Shown piece by piece: positions 7,087-12,488 of a stretch of 12,762 bases of DNA. Position 1 is the first letter of the stretch. Every line of letters begins with the position of its first letter. The DNA comes from an uncultured Oscillospiraceae bacterium (GTDB taxonomy: Bacteria; Bacillota; Clostridia; Oscillospirales; Oscillospiraceae): NCBI GenBank assembly GCA_934668295.1, contig CAKUND010000052.1, positions 1 through 12,762 on the forward strand. Reading direction: 5' to 3'. The notes below the pieces were generated by a model, which made no database searches, was not told the DNA's origin, and saw only the letters and a list, made by a program, of their open reading frames with translations. Made by a program: the position numbers and the translations under genes.

Positions 7087-7440
7087 TCAATCCTTGACTT
7101 CGCGGATGGAAAGGAAGCGAAGCTGGTTGAGGGGCTTGCCGGTCCTGTCTGCGACGATGGCCATGAGCATGGCGGCCGTCTTGTCGGGAACGTCGTGCAG
7201 GGCGATCTTGCCGGCGGAGCCGGGCGCGGGCACGTTCTTCGCGGCGGGCGCAGCAGGCGCAGCAGCGGCCGGTGCGGCAGCGGGCTCAGCGGACTTTTTG
7301 CGGCCAATGATGGCGCCGGCGATCTTCGTGACGTACATCAGAAGGATGAGGCCGAAAAAGACGACAGCCATGCCGAGCACAACGATCAGGGCGGCAGTAC
7401 CGATGGAGATCGATTCCATCGCGGGGTTGATCAGAAACAT
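7087..7440 (-). CDS. OadG-family sodium-pump decarboxylase gamma/delta subunit, standalone
   Basis: The 117-residue protein has one membrane helix (about 15-39), a basic stop (GRKK), an Ala/Pro linker (50-73) and a conserved C-terminal tail, VPDKTAAMLMAIVADRTGKP, ending in SIREVKD. This is the pattern of the gamma subunit of oxaloacetate decarboxylase or the delta subunit of methylmalonyl-CoA decarboxylase. That subunit tethers the biotin-dependent transferase to the sodium-translocating beta subunit in the membrane. Family partners (alpha transferase, biotin carrier, beta pump) normally lie next to it, but none is in this window. The start is supported by a strong GAGGAGGAAG (7454-7445), 4-7 bases upstream. 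The gene is divergent from the cobalamin riboswitch promoter. Which decarboxylase it serves cannot be told from sequence. Confidence 0.75.
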   Translation of the reverse strand: MFLINPAMESISIGTAALIVVLGMAVVFFGLILLMYVTKIAGAIIGRKKSAEPAAAPAAAAPAAPAAKNVPAPGSAGKIALHDVPDKTAAMLMAIVADRTGKPLNQLRFLSIREVKD

Positions 7441-7491
7441 GTTTCTTCCTCCTCACTGGGGAGCTCTCAGCGCCCCGGTTTTTCAGAGCTT

Positions 7492-7497
7492 ATTATA
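7492..7497 (-). promoter_or_regulatory. Candidate -10 box for the OadG-like gene
   Basis: A perfect TATAAT on the minus strand (7497-7492) lies about 50 bases before the OadG ATG. No convincing -35 box stands 16-18 bases upstream of it, so only the -10 is claimed. Confidence 0.35.
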
Positions 7498-7546
7498 CAG
7501 CAGAAGTACGTTAATTTGGCGTTAAAAAAGCAGATAGAAAAAGGGC

Positions 7547-7574
7547 TTGCAAAGCAGGAAAAACATGCTATAAT
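7547..7574 (+). promoter_or_regulatory. Sigma-A promoter for the cobalamin riboswitch transcript
   Basis: TTGCAA (7547-7552), a 16-base spacer and a perfect TATAAT (7569-7574) with an extended -10 TGC just before it. The start point would be near 7581, at the 5' edge of the riboswitch. This is one of the strongest promoters in the window, and it leads to no protein gene. Confidence 0.7.
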
Positions 7575-7594
7575 ACAGATAAGGAAAGTAAACA

Positions 7595-7720
7595 AGGCGG
7601 GTCGGTTCGCCCGGCATGGAACGGATGCCGGAAGCGGAATGGGGTGCAAATCCCCGCGAGTGGGTCACTGTGATGCGCGTATGCCGCGCTCAGTCAGATA
7701 CGTCAGAACCAGACCTGTGC
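7595..7720 (+). promoter_or_regulatory. Cobalamin riboswitch
   Basis: The conserved cobalamin aptamer core is present in order. A 7-bp stem, CCGGCAT/ATGCCGG (7611-7617 with 7625-7631), comes first. It is followed by GCGGAA and the hallmark hairpin GGGGTGCAAATCCCC (7641-7655), then GCGAGTGGGTCACTGTGA (7656-7673), a GCGCG/CGCGC hairpin (7675-7689) and the B12-box-like AGTCAGATAC (7692-7701). GGTC at 7663-7666 could pair with GACC at 7712-7715 as the long-range kissing contact. The exact subclass (adenosyl- or methyl/hydroxo-cobalamin) cannot be read by eye. No cobalamin transport or synthesis gene follows on this strand. Confidence 0.8.
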
Positions 7721-7757
7721 TCCTGCCGTCACCGGGAGTCTATGGACGATTTATGTT

Positions 7758-7789
7758 GTCCGCACGGCTGGTGGCTGTGCGGACTTTTT
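7758..7789 (+). terminator. Riboswitch expression-platform terminator
   Basis: GTCCGCAC (7758-7765) and GTGCGGAC (7777-7784) form a perfect 8-bp stem followed by TTTTT (7785-7789). GGAC at 7744-7747 can instead pair with GTCC at 7758-7761, offering a small competing antiterminator. The spacing from the aptamer suits transcriptional control. Confidence 0.75.
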
Positions 7790-7820
7790 GTCTGGCGCTT
7801 CTCCTCCCCCGGAAGGCGCC

Positions 7821-7880
7821 GTCCGGAAAGCTGCACAACCCATGTGCTTTCCGGACAGTCTTCGCAGATCCCCCTCTGCG
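7821..7880 (+). other. Two extra hairpins downstream of the riboswitch terminator
   Basis: GTCCGGAAAGC (7821-7831) pairs perfectly with GCTTTCCGGAC (7846-7856) over a 14-base loop. CGCAGA (7863-7868) pairs with TCTGCG (7875-7880) over a six-base TCCCCC loop. No ORF with a ribosome binding site occurs from 7790 to 7939, so transcript passing the riboswitch terminator would be a structured non-coding RNA. Confidence 0.5.
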
Positions 7881-7901
7881 GTGTGCTGTCAGCAAACAGA
7901 A

Positions 7902-7941
7902 CCCCCTTCGGCGTTGGGAACCGCCGAAGGGGGATTTTTTT
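7902..7941 (+). terminator. Strong intrinsic terminator
   Basis: CCCCCTTCGGCG (7902-7913) and CGCCGAAGGGGG (7922-7933) form a perfect 12-bp stem followed by ATTTTTTTA on the plus strand. On the minus strand the same stem is followed by TTCTGTTTG, so it may also end the leftward nahK transcript. On the plus strand it would terminate the riboswitch transcript, since no gene lies between. Confidence 0.8.
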
Positions 7942-9019
7942 ATGCTGTTATACAGCGTGAGGCTGCCGTTTCCCGCAGGATCTGCTGCAGCTCCGGCCAT
8001 TTTTCCTCCATATCCGCCGCGAGGCGCAGCTGCGCGCGGCAGCGGTCGAGATTCTGTGCCGGCCGGTCGATCTTGAAATAGACATCACCGTCCAGATAGT
8101 CCTTCAGAAAGCGCGCGGCAAGCTCGATCGTGATGATCTTCGCGCCGAGCGGCAGGACGCTGATCTCGTTTTGCGTCAGCGCATGCCCGCAGGCGTCGAG
8201 ATAGCCCTCAAGATAGGCGCGGTACAGGTCGAGACGCAGGAAAACCTTTTCCAGCTCCGTCTCATCCTCCGCCGCCGAGGACGCGCCGAAGCGCACGGCG
8301 TCGCCGAAATCATGGGCCGAAAGCCCCGGCATGACGGTATCGAGGTCAAGCACGCACCGAGCCCGGCCTGTTTTTTCGTCGAGCAGGACGTTATTGAGCT
8401 TCGTGTCGTTGTGCGTCACCCGCAGCGGCAGCGCGCCGCTGCGAAGCATCCGGCCCAGCGTGCCGAGCTCCTGCTCGCGGGAGAAAATGAAATCCAGCTC
8501 CGGCCCGGCTTCCCGGGCACGGCCGCAGGCATCGGCTTCTGCAGACGCACGCAGCTGACGGAGGCGGTCTTCGGTGTCGTGGAAGTGCGGGATGGTCTCG
8601 TGGAGCGTCGCGGCGGGAAAATCAGCCAGCGCCTGTTGGAACTTGCCGAAGGCGACCGCCGCCTGATAAAAATCGTTGCTGTCGCGCGGCGCGTCGAGGC
8701 TGAGGCCGCCGGAGATGAAGTCATAGGCCCGCCAGTACTCTCCCTGCGCGTCGACGGCGAATTTTCTGCCGTCTCTGGCCGGACAGAGGCGGATCGTCTC
8801 CAGCCCGATGTTTTTATGCGCGATGAAGCGCGAAACGGCGTCGATGTTCTCGACCAGCTCCTCCGGGTGATGAAACGCGACACGGTTGATGCGCTGGAGC
8901 GTATAGGCCTTTCCGCTGCTGCACGTGACGCGGAAGGTGCGGTTGATATGGCCGTTTCCGAGCGGCTCGCACGAGACGGGCGTTCCGTCCAGACAAAACT
9001 GCTGTAAGACCTGTTCCAT
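7940..9019 (-). CDS. nahK: N-acetylhexosamine 1-kinase (APH-fold sugar kinase)
   Basis: The 359-residue protein closely resembles bifidobacterial NahK/LnpB in length and sequence. NahK is an aminoglycoside-phosphotransferase-fold kinase that phosphorylates the anomeric C1 of GlcNAc or GalNAc with ATP, in salvage of host mucin and milk glycans (GNB/LNB pathway). Visible motifs are the nucleotide loop GNGHINRTF (21-29), YTLQRIN (39-45), the HFHDT phrase (145-149), the catalytic VTHNDTKLNNVL (201-212; D205 is the likely base) and the metal-binding DLDTVMPG (225-232). The C-terminal KDYLDGDVYFKI also matches the family. No lacto-N-biose phosphorylase or transporter is nearby, so the substrate is inferred. 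AAAAGGG lies about 10 bases before the ATG. It is a single-gene unit with its own promoter. Confidence 0.82.
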   Translation of the reverse strand: MEQVLQQFCLDGTPVSCEPLGNGHINRTFRVTCSSGKAYTLQRINRVAFHHPEELVENIDAVSRFIAHKNIGLETIRLCPARDGRKFAVDAQGEYWRAYDFISGGLSLDAPRDSNDFYQAAVAFGKFQQALADFPAATLHETIPHFHDTEDRLRQLRASAEADACGRAREAGPELDFIFSREQELGTLGRMLRSGALPLRVTHNDTKLNNVLLDEKTGRARCVLDLDTVMPGLSAHDFGDAVRFGASSAAEDETELEKVFLRLDLYRAYLEGYLDACGHALTQNEISVLPLGAKIITIELAARFLKDYLDGDVYFKIDRPAQNLDRCRAQLRLAADMEEKWPELQQILRETAASRCITA

Positions 9020-9046
9020 ATATGATCTGCCCTTTTCTCTTTGCTG

Positions 9047-9064
9047 CGTCCTGCACGCAGGACG
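9047..9064. promoter_or_regulatory. Palindrome at the nahK transcription start
   Basis: CGTCCTG (9047-9053) and CAGGACG (9058-9064) are perfect inverted arms around CACG. They lie right at or just inside the predicted nahK start point (near 9066). It could be a repressor operator or a 5' mRNA hairpin. Confidence 0.45.
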
Positions 9065-9072
9065 TTCTTTTT

Positions 9073-9101
9073 ATTCTATCCGTTCTGACTGCAAATTGCA
9101 A
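9073..9101 (-). promoter_or_regulatory. Sigma-A promoter for nahK
   Basis: On the minus strand, TTGCAA (9101-9096), a 17-base spacer and TAGAAT (9078-9073). The leader to the nahK ATG is about 47 bases. Confidence 0.65.
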
Positions 9102-9112
9102 CCGCCGGAATG

Positions 9113-9144
9113 AAAAAACGCACTGGTGCAAAGCGCCAGTGCGT
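9113..9144 (-). terminator. Intrinsic terminator after the P1B ATPase pseudogene
   Basis: The arms 9144-9133 and 9129-9118 pair over 12 bp (one G-U) around a three-base loop, core ACGCACTGG/CCAGTGCGT. On the minus strand the stem runs into TTTTTT. It lies 22 bases beyond the pseudogene stop. Confidence 0.8.
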
Positions 9145-9166
9145 CACGGAAGGGTCGCTGTTGCCT

Positions 9167-9962
9167 TTAGACCTTCTTTTTATCCGGCAGCAGGTTCGTC
9201 ATGCTTTTCAGGCTGATGGCGAGCGTGGATGCGTTGTGCAGGAGGGCTGAGGTCGTCGGCTGCAGGAGGCCGGCTACGCCGAAGACGATCAGTCCGAGGT
9301 TGAAGCCGACAATGAAGCGGTAATTGCGGTGGATGCGGCCCATGAGAGCTTCACTGATTTTGCGCAGCGTGACGAGCTCGAACAGATCCTCCGACGCGAT
9401 GGTGATATCGGCGATCTCGCGCGCGATGGCCGCGCCGGTCGAAATGGCGACGCCCGCATCGGCCTCGGACAGAGCCGGCAGTATCGAAGTTGCCGCGCAC
9501 CATCGAGACGGTCACGGCTGTCGCGTCGAGCACGGCGACGGAGAGTCTGCCGTGCAGCAGGGCGCTGAGGCCCGCACGGATGTATTTGACCGAGCGGAAC
9601 AGCGCGATCGCCATCCGAACGGGGATGGGCAGGAACAGCCGCGAAAACGCGCGGCGGCAGACAGTGAAGACGAGCTTGTCCTCGTACTCGCGGTTGAGTG
9701 CACGGGACGTGTGCTCCGGCAGGCGGGAAAGCGCCCGCTCTGATGTAAACGAGAACGACGCGAGTGCCCGCACGATCTCCGCGTGCGGGCAGGTATAGGT
9801 GATGATGGCGTCCTGCGTCCGGTCAAAGGCCTTGACGGATGTGACGCCGCAGACACCCTTCAGATCATATTCCAACAGATCCGCTTCGCGCAGCGACATG
9901 CGGCACAGCGCAAGATGCACGCGCATGCGTCCGGGCGTCTCATGCAGAATGCTACACTTCAT
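9167..9962 (-). pseudogene. Heavy-metal P1B-type ATPase with the catalytic middle deleted
   Basis: Only the two ends of a clostridial heavy-metal P1B ATPase remain. The first 164 codons (9962 to about 9471) encode the cysteine-poor HMA-like N-domain (MKCSILHETPGRMRVHL) and the first membrane helices, ending at RGNFDTAGS. One frame over, about 104 codons continue directly as PALSEADAGVAIS, then AAIAREIADITIASEDL, and the terminal helices end at SLKSMTNLLPDKKKV (stop 9167-9169). PALSEAD normally follows GDGIND. The actuator domain, ion-binding helices, DKTGT site and nucleotide domain, roughly 400 codons by comparison with the usual ~690-residue family, are missing. The deletion also leaves a frame shift, so read through it gives a 203-residue protein with a nonsense tail. 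The gene lies downstream of a DUF6110-like gene, its usual kind of neighbour. Confidence 0.88.
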
Positions 9963-9980
9963 ATGCTGATTTGTACCTTC

Positions 9981-10011
9981 AAAAACGAAAGAGCCGCAAA
10001 AACGGCTCTTT
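9981..10011 (-). terminator. Intrinsic terminator after the DUF6110-like gene
   Basis: AAAGAGCCG (10011-10003 on the minus strand) and CGGCTCTTT (9996-9988) form a 9-bp stem around TTTTTG, followed by CGTTTTTG. It stands between the small gene and the ATPase remnant, so any ATPase transcript would need readthrough here. Confidence 0.7.
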
Positions 10012-10029
10012 CACTGCAAAAAAACGGGT

Positions 10030-10289
10030 TTACTCCGCGTCCGACGCGGTATCCTCGATCGTCTCTGGCTCTGCCTCGGCAGCGCGGCGGTCGTTGATGG
10101 CCTTGGCGTCGGCGTAGATATCGTCCGCACCCTCACGGATGGTCGTCACAGTCTGCATGACGCAGTCCTTGGCGCGCAGAACGGCCGCGGTGGTGTGCGC
10201 GTAAACGCTTTTGCTTCCTTGCTGCTGGGGATCTTCAGGCCGGCGGTTCCGAACAGAACGCCTGCCGCGAACAAACCAAGATGCTTCAT
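10030..10289 (-). pseudogene. DUF6110-like small membrane-anchored protein, frameshifted
   Basis: Read from the ATG at 10289 the product starts MKHLGLFAAGVLFGTAGLKI, a short membrane anchor, then PSSKEAK. From there the matching continuation, SVYAHTTAAVLRAKDCVM then TVTTIREGADDIYADAKAI, lies in the other frame and ends in an acidic tail at 10030. The two join if the run of four A's (10212-10209, minus strand) were five, so one base is missing. The restored protein would have 86 residues and matches the DUF6110 pattern I know from clostridia, where it accompanies P1B ATPases. AGGAGG (10303-10298) lies 8 bases before the ATG and decides the start. The upstream in-frame ATG at 10296 overlaps that site. 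True decay, a homopolymer sequencing error or ribosomal slippage cannot be separated here. Confidence 0.75.
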
Positions 10290-10453
10290 AAAACATACCT
10301 CCTGTTATCCGCTGCAGCCAAAGTCGCAGATTCTGCTTTCATTTTCGACGAAATCAGACCATAAACCCCTCAAAATTGCAAGTCCGGAACCATGAAAAAA
10401 CTGTGAATTCATACCGCCGCATGGTCAGGGCGCACCGCGCGGCAAAAGCGTCC

Positions 10454-11365
10454 TCAGCTCAGATATTCCTGTTCGAGCGCACGCACCATCTGCACATAGC
10501 GGCGCTTGCAGCTCGCATTGCGGCCGGCCAGCAGATCCTCGTAGCACGGAGCAAGATACTGCTCCCGGATACGGGCGTAGGTCTCGTGACGGTCGGAGCA
10601 GGTGTTGATGCAGGTCACGATGCCGGGCGCGATGTTATAATACTCGCGGATGAGCGCTTCGCCGTCCGGCTGCGCGGCAAGATAGCCGTCGCGGAAGGCG
10701 CGGAAGGCGGTGAGCTCGGCGCAGTCATCCGGCTTTCCAAGCTCCTGACAGACCGCGGTCGTGATGAAGCACAGACCGAGGAATTTCTTGCGGAAGCCGC
10801 CGGAAATGGAGTCATAGTCGCCCAGATAGAACGGGGATTTGGGATACCGCTCGACCCACTTTTTCTGCAGGAGGGCGACAAATTCCTCGCTGACCGGCAG
10901 CTGGAGCTTGCGCACCATCGGCACGAAGAAGATGGCCAGAACAATCTTTTCGTCCTCCATGTCGTTTTTCTTCTCCCAGCCCGCGGAAAGCTCGTCCAGC
11001 ATGGCCTCGGCTGCACGGTCAAGCAGCTCCGTCTGCCGCTCGGGGCGCACGCCGCTGTTCAGCTCCCGGATGACCGGCGCGCAGCTGTCCTCGTATGTCT
11101 CAAAGGCTTCAAAAAACGCGTCGCGCAGGATCTTCTTCTGATACTCCCGGAAGTTTTTCACGCACCAGCCAAGCCGCGCCACGGCGCGGTCATAATATGC
11201 CGCGCATTCCTCCTCCGGCAGCGTTTCCTCCGCGGCAGGCTCCGTCAGGAGCTGCTGTCTGTCCAGACGTTCGCCGCAGTACATGCACGAAAATTGCTCC
11301 AGCTCCGCCGGGATCTGCAGCGCATGCCCGCACTTCGGGCACAGACCAGTCGTCATTTCTTCCAT
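10454..11365 (-). CDS. Zinc-ribbon protein with C-terminal CFI-box domain
   Basis: The 303-residue soluble protein opens with a zinc ribbon (C9-x2-C12 and C27-x2-C30, in CPKCG and CMYCG). A mainly helical middle follows (about 50-190). The C-terminus carries a CFI-box domain: CFITTAVCQELGKPDDC (199-215), then LTAFRAFRDGYLAAQPDG and a helical end. In the family the CFI domain sits at the C-terminus of varied proteins with conserved cysteines and no assigned activity, so the role is unknown. Here the extra cysteines (C206, C215, C252, C256, C274, C286) suggest further metal or disulfide sites. I start at 11365 because GCAGGTG lies about 7 bases upstream. The longer frame to 11488 runs through the promoter and an inverted repeat. 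Confidence 0.65.
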   Translation of the reverse strand: MEEMTTGLCPKCGHALQIPAELEQFSCMYCGERLDRQQLLTEPAAEETLPEEECAAYYDRAVARLGWCVKNFREYQKKILRDAFFEAFETYEDSCAPVIRELNSGVRPERQTELLDRAAEAMLDELSAGWEKKNDMEDEKIVLAIFFVPMVRKLQLPVSEEFVALLQKKWVERYPKSPFYLGDYDSISGGFRKKFLGLCFITTAVCQELGKPDDCAELTAFRAFRDGYLAAQPDGEALIREYYNIAPGIVTCINTCSDRHETYARIREQYLAPCYEDLLAGRNASCKRRYVQMVRALEQEYLS

Positions 11366-11396
11366 CAAAGGCACCTGCTTTCGTTGTATTGCGTCT

Positions 11397-11425
11397 ATTT
11401 TTTCATATTTTTGCGCGCTTGTCAA
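11397..11425 (-). promoter_or_regulatory. Promoter for the CFI-box gene
   Basis: On the minus strand a perfect TTGACA (11425-11420) is followed after 17 bases by a poor -10, AAAAAT (11402-11397). An extended -10 TGA directly precedes it, which may compensate. Confidence 0.5.
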
Positions 11426-11431
11426 GCCGCT

Positions 11432-11486
11432 GCAGGCAGACAGAGCGCTGCTCCGTCCCTTTCTTTCAAGGGTGAACCCTGCCTGC
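11432..11486. terminator. Inverted repeat downstream of the sortase gene, possible terminator
   Basis: GCAGGCAG (11432-11439) and CTGCCTGC (11479-11486) are perfect arms. Smaller hairpins lie inside, such as CCCTT/AAGGG and GGGT/ACCC. It follows the sortase stop by 13 bases in the leftward direction. No T tract is present, so its role as a terminator is uncertain. Confidence 0.35.
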
Positions 11487-11499
11487 ATGCCCGTTTGGG

Positions 11500-12129
11500 T
11501 CAGACTGCGCGGAGGCAGCGGACGGCGATGCGGAGCTGGCCGCCGGGGGTGCAGGTGAAAAGGGTCAGATCCCAGTCGCCGGTGGTCATATCCTCAACCT
11601 GCGCGGCGCGCAGCTGCTCGAGATCGGAGACGGTGTAGGAAAAGACATTCCCGTCCGCGTCGGTGAAGCGGATCTCGTCGCCGGGGCGCAGATCGCCGAG
11701 ATTTTTAAAAAACGCCGGGTAATTGTGGCCCATGATGACCAGATTGTCGAGATACGCCGAGCCCGCGTAGCGGCAGAGGGCGATCTTCAGCCGGTCATAG
11801 CTCCACTCGCCTGTGACCGGAAGCGTCAGCTCCAGCGCGGGGATCTCCAGAACGCCGATATAGGCCACGCCGTCGACCACGACGACCGGCATGGCCATGC
11901 CGGGGTTCAGGAGATAATCCGGAAGCTCCGGCTCAGCCGGCCCGGACGCATCCGGCGCTTCGGCAGACACCTGCTGCGCAGGGGCGCGGAGCAGCGGCTC
12001 CAGCTGCTGCACGGCGGTGGCTGCGGCGGTCTGCGCGCGGCTCGCGGTATGGAGATTCCAGATCGTGAGCCCCAGCGCCGCCAGCAGGCACAGCGTGCCC
12101 AGCAGCAGGAGAACAGTGCGTTTTTTCAC
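11500..12129 (-). CDS. Sortase, membrane-anchored
   Basis: The 209-residue protein has a short basic N-terminus (MKKR), one membrane anchor (about 5-26), an Ala/Gln/Pro-rich stalk to about residue 75, and a sortase domain. Active-site residues are visible: H135 in VIMGHNY, C193 in LTLFTC and R200 in GGQLRIAVRC. Sortases cut LPxTG-type signals and link surface proteins to peptidoglycan or pilins to each other, on the outer face of the membrane. The domain resembles small class D-like sortases, but the class is not certain. I chose the GTG at 12129, 7 bases after the HIT stop, because earlier in-frame codons lie inside the HIT gene. No clear Shine-Dalgarno precedes it, so translational coupling is likely. 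No sorting-signal substrate lies in the window. Confidence 0.8.
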   Translation of the reverse strand: MKKRTVLLLLGTLCLLAALGLTIWNLHTASRAQTAAATAVQQLEPLLRAPAQQVSAEAPDASGPAEPELPDYLLNPGMAMPVVVVDGVAYIGVLEIPALELTLPVTGEWSYDRLKIALCRYAGSAYLDNLVIMGHNYPAFFKNLGDLRPGDEIRFTDADGNVFSYTVSDLEQLRAAQVEDMTTGDWDLTLFTCTPGGQLRIAVRCLRAV

Positions 12130-12136
12130 AGCGGCT

Positions 12137-12475
12137 TTAGTTAAAGCTGCCCAGCTGCTTGCCGGAGAGCACGTGGAAGTGGATGTGATGGACGGTCTGC
12201 CCGGCAAGCTCACCGACGTTCGTTACCACGCGGTAGCCGTCGGCAAAGCCCATTTCCCGGGCAAGCTTCGCAATGACCGTATAGATATGGCCGATCACAG
12301 CCTCGTTTTCCGGCGTGACCTCAGCGGCGGAGGCAAAATGCTGCTTCGGGACGACGAGGAAGTGCATGGGTGCAAGGGGGTTGATATCCTTGAAGGCATA
12401 GCAGAGCGCGTCTTCATAGACCTTCGCCGACGGGATCTCGCCCGCGATGATTTTGCAGAACAGGCAATCGGACAT
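12137..12475 (-). CDS. HIT-family nucleotide hydrolase (HINT-like)
   Basis: The 112-residue protein is a histidine-triad hydrolase of the HINT branch, which cleaves nucleoside phosphoramidates and acyl-adenylates. It has the N-terminal CLFCKIIAGEIPSAKVY phrase with C4 and C7, INPLAPMHFLVVPKQH (31-46; C4, C7 and H46 are candidate zinc ligands), and the triad HIHFHVL (97-103; the middle His is the catalytic nucleophile in the family). The length is normal. AAGGAGG (12490-12484) lies 8 bases before the ATG at 12475 and decides this start over the in-frame ATG at 12502, which is inside alaS. That ribosome binding site overlaps the alaS stop codon, so the genes are one operon. HINT proteins remove aminoacyl-adenylates from tRNA synthetases, so the alaS link makes sense. 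Confidence 0.9.
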   Translation of the reverse strand: MSDCLFCKIIAGEIPSAKVYEDALCYAFKDINPLAPMHFLVVPKQHFASAAEVTPENEAVIGHIYTVIAKLAREMGFADGYRVVTNVGELAGQTVHHIHFHVLSGKQLGSFN

Positions 12476-12488
12476 GTTCGGTTCCTCC

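Noticed and set aside
7821..7880. Dual hairpins as an ANTAR-protein binding site, as in EutX
   Set aside because: ANTAR targets need paired six-base loops with A and G at set positions. Here one loop has 14 bases and the other is TCCCCC.
7072..8076. A long rightward frame over oadG and the riboswitch region
   Set aside because: It overlaps a strong OadG gene on the other strand and runs through the aptamer and terminators.
8171..9007. A 278-codon rightward frame opposite nahK
   Set aside because: It is antisense to a kinase with full family motifs and has no ribosome binding site or domain of its own.
10205..10217. Programmed -1 frameshifting in the DUF6110-like gene
   Set aside because: The run C-AAAA-GC is short and is not a standard slippery heptamer, and I see no strong pseudoknot or stem right after it. 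A missing base is simpler.
10376..11638. A 420-codon rightward open frame across the CFI-box gene and sortase end
   Set aside because: It crosses two well-supported leftward genes, their gap and a promoter, and has no recognisable domain.
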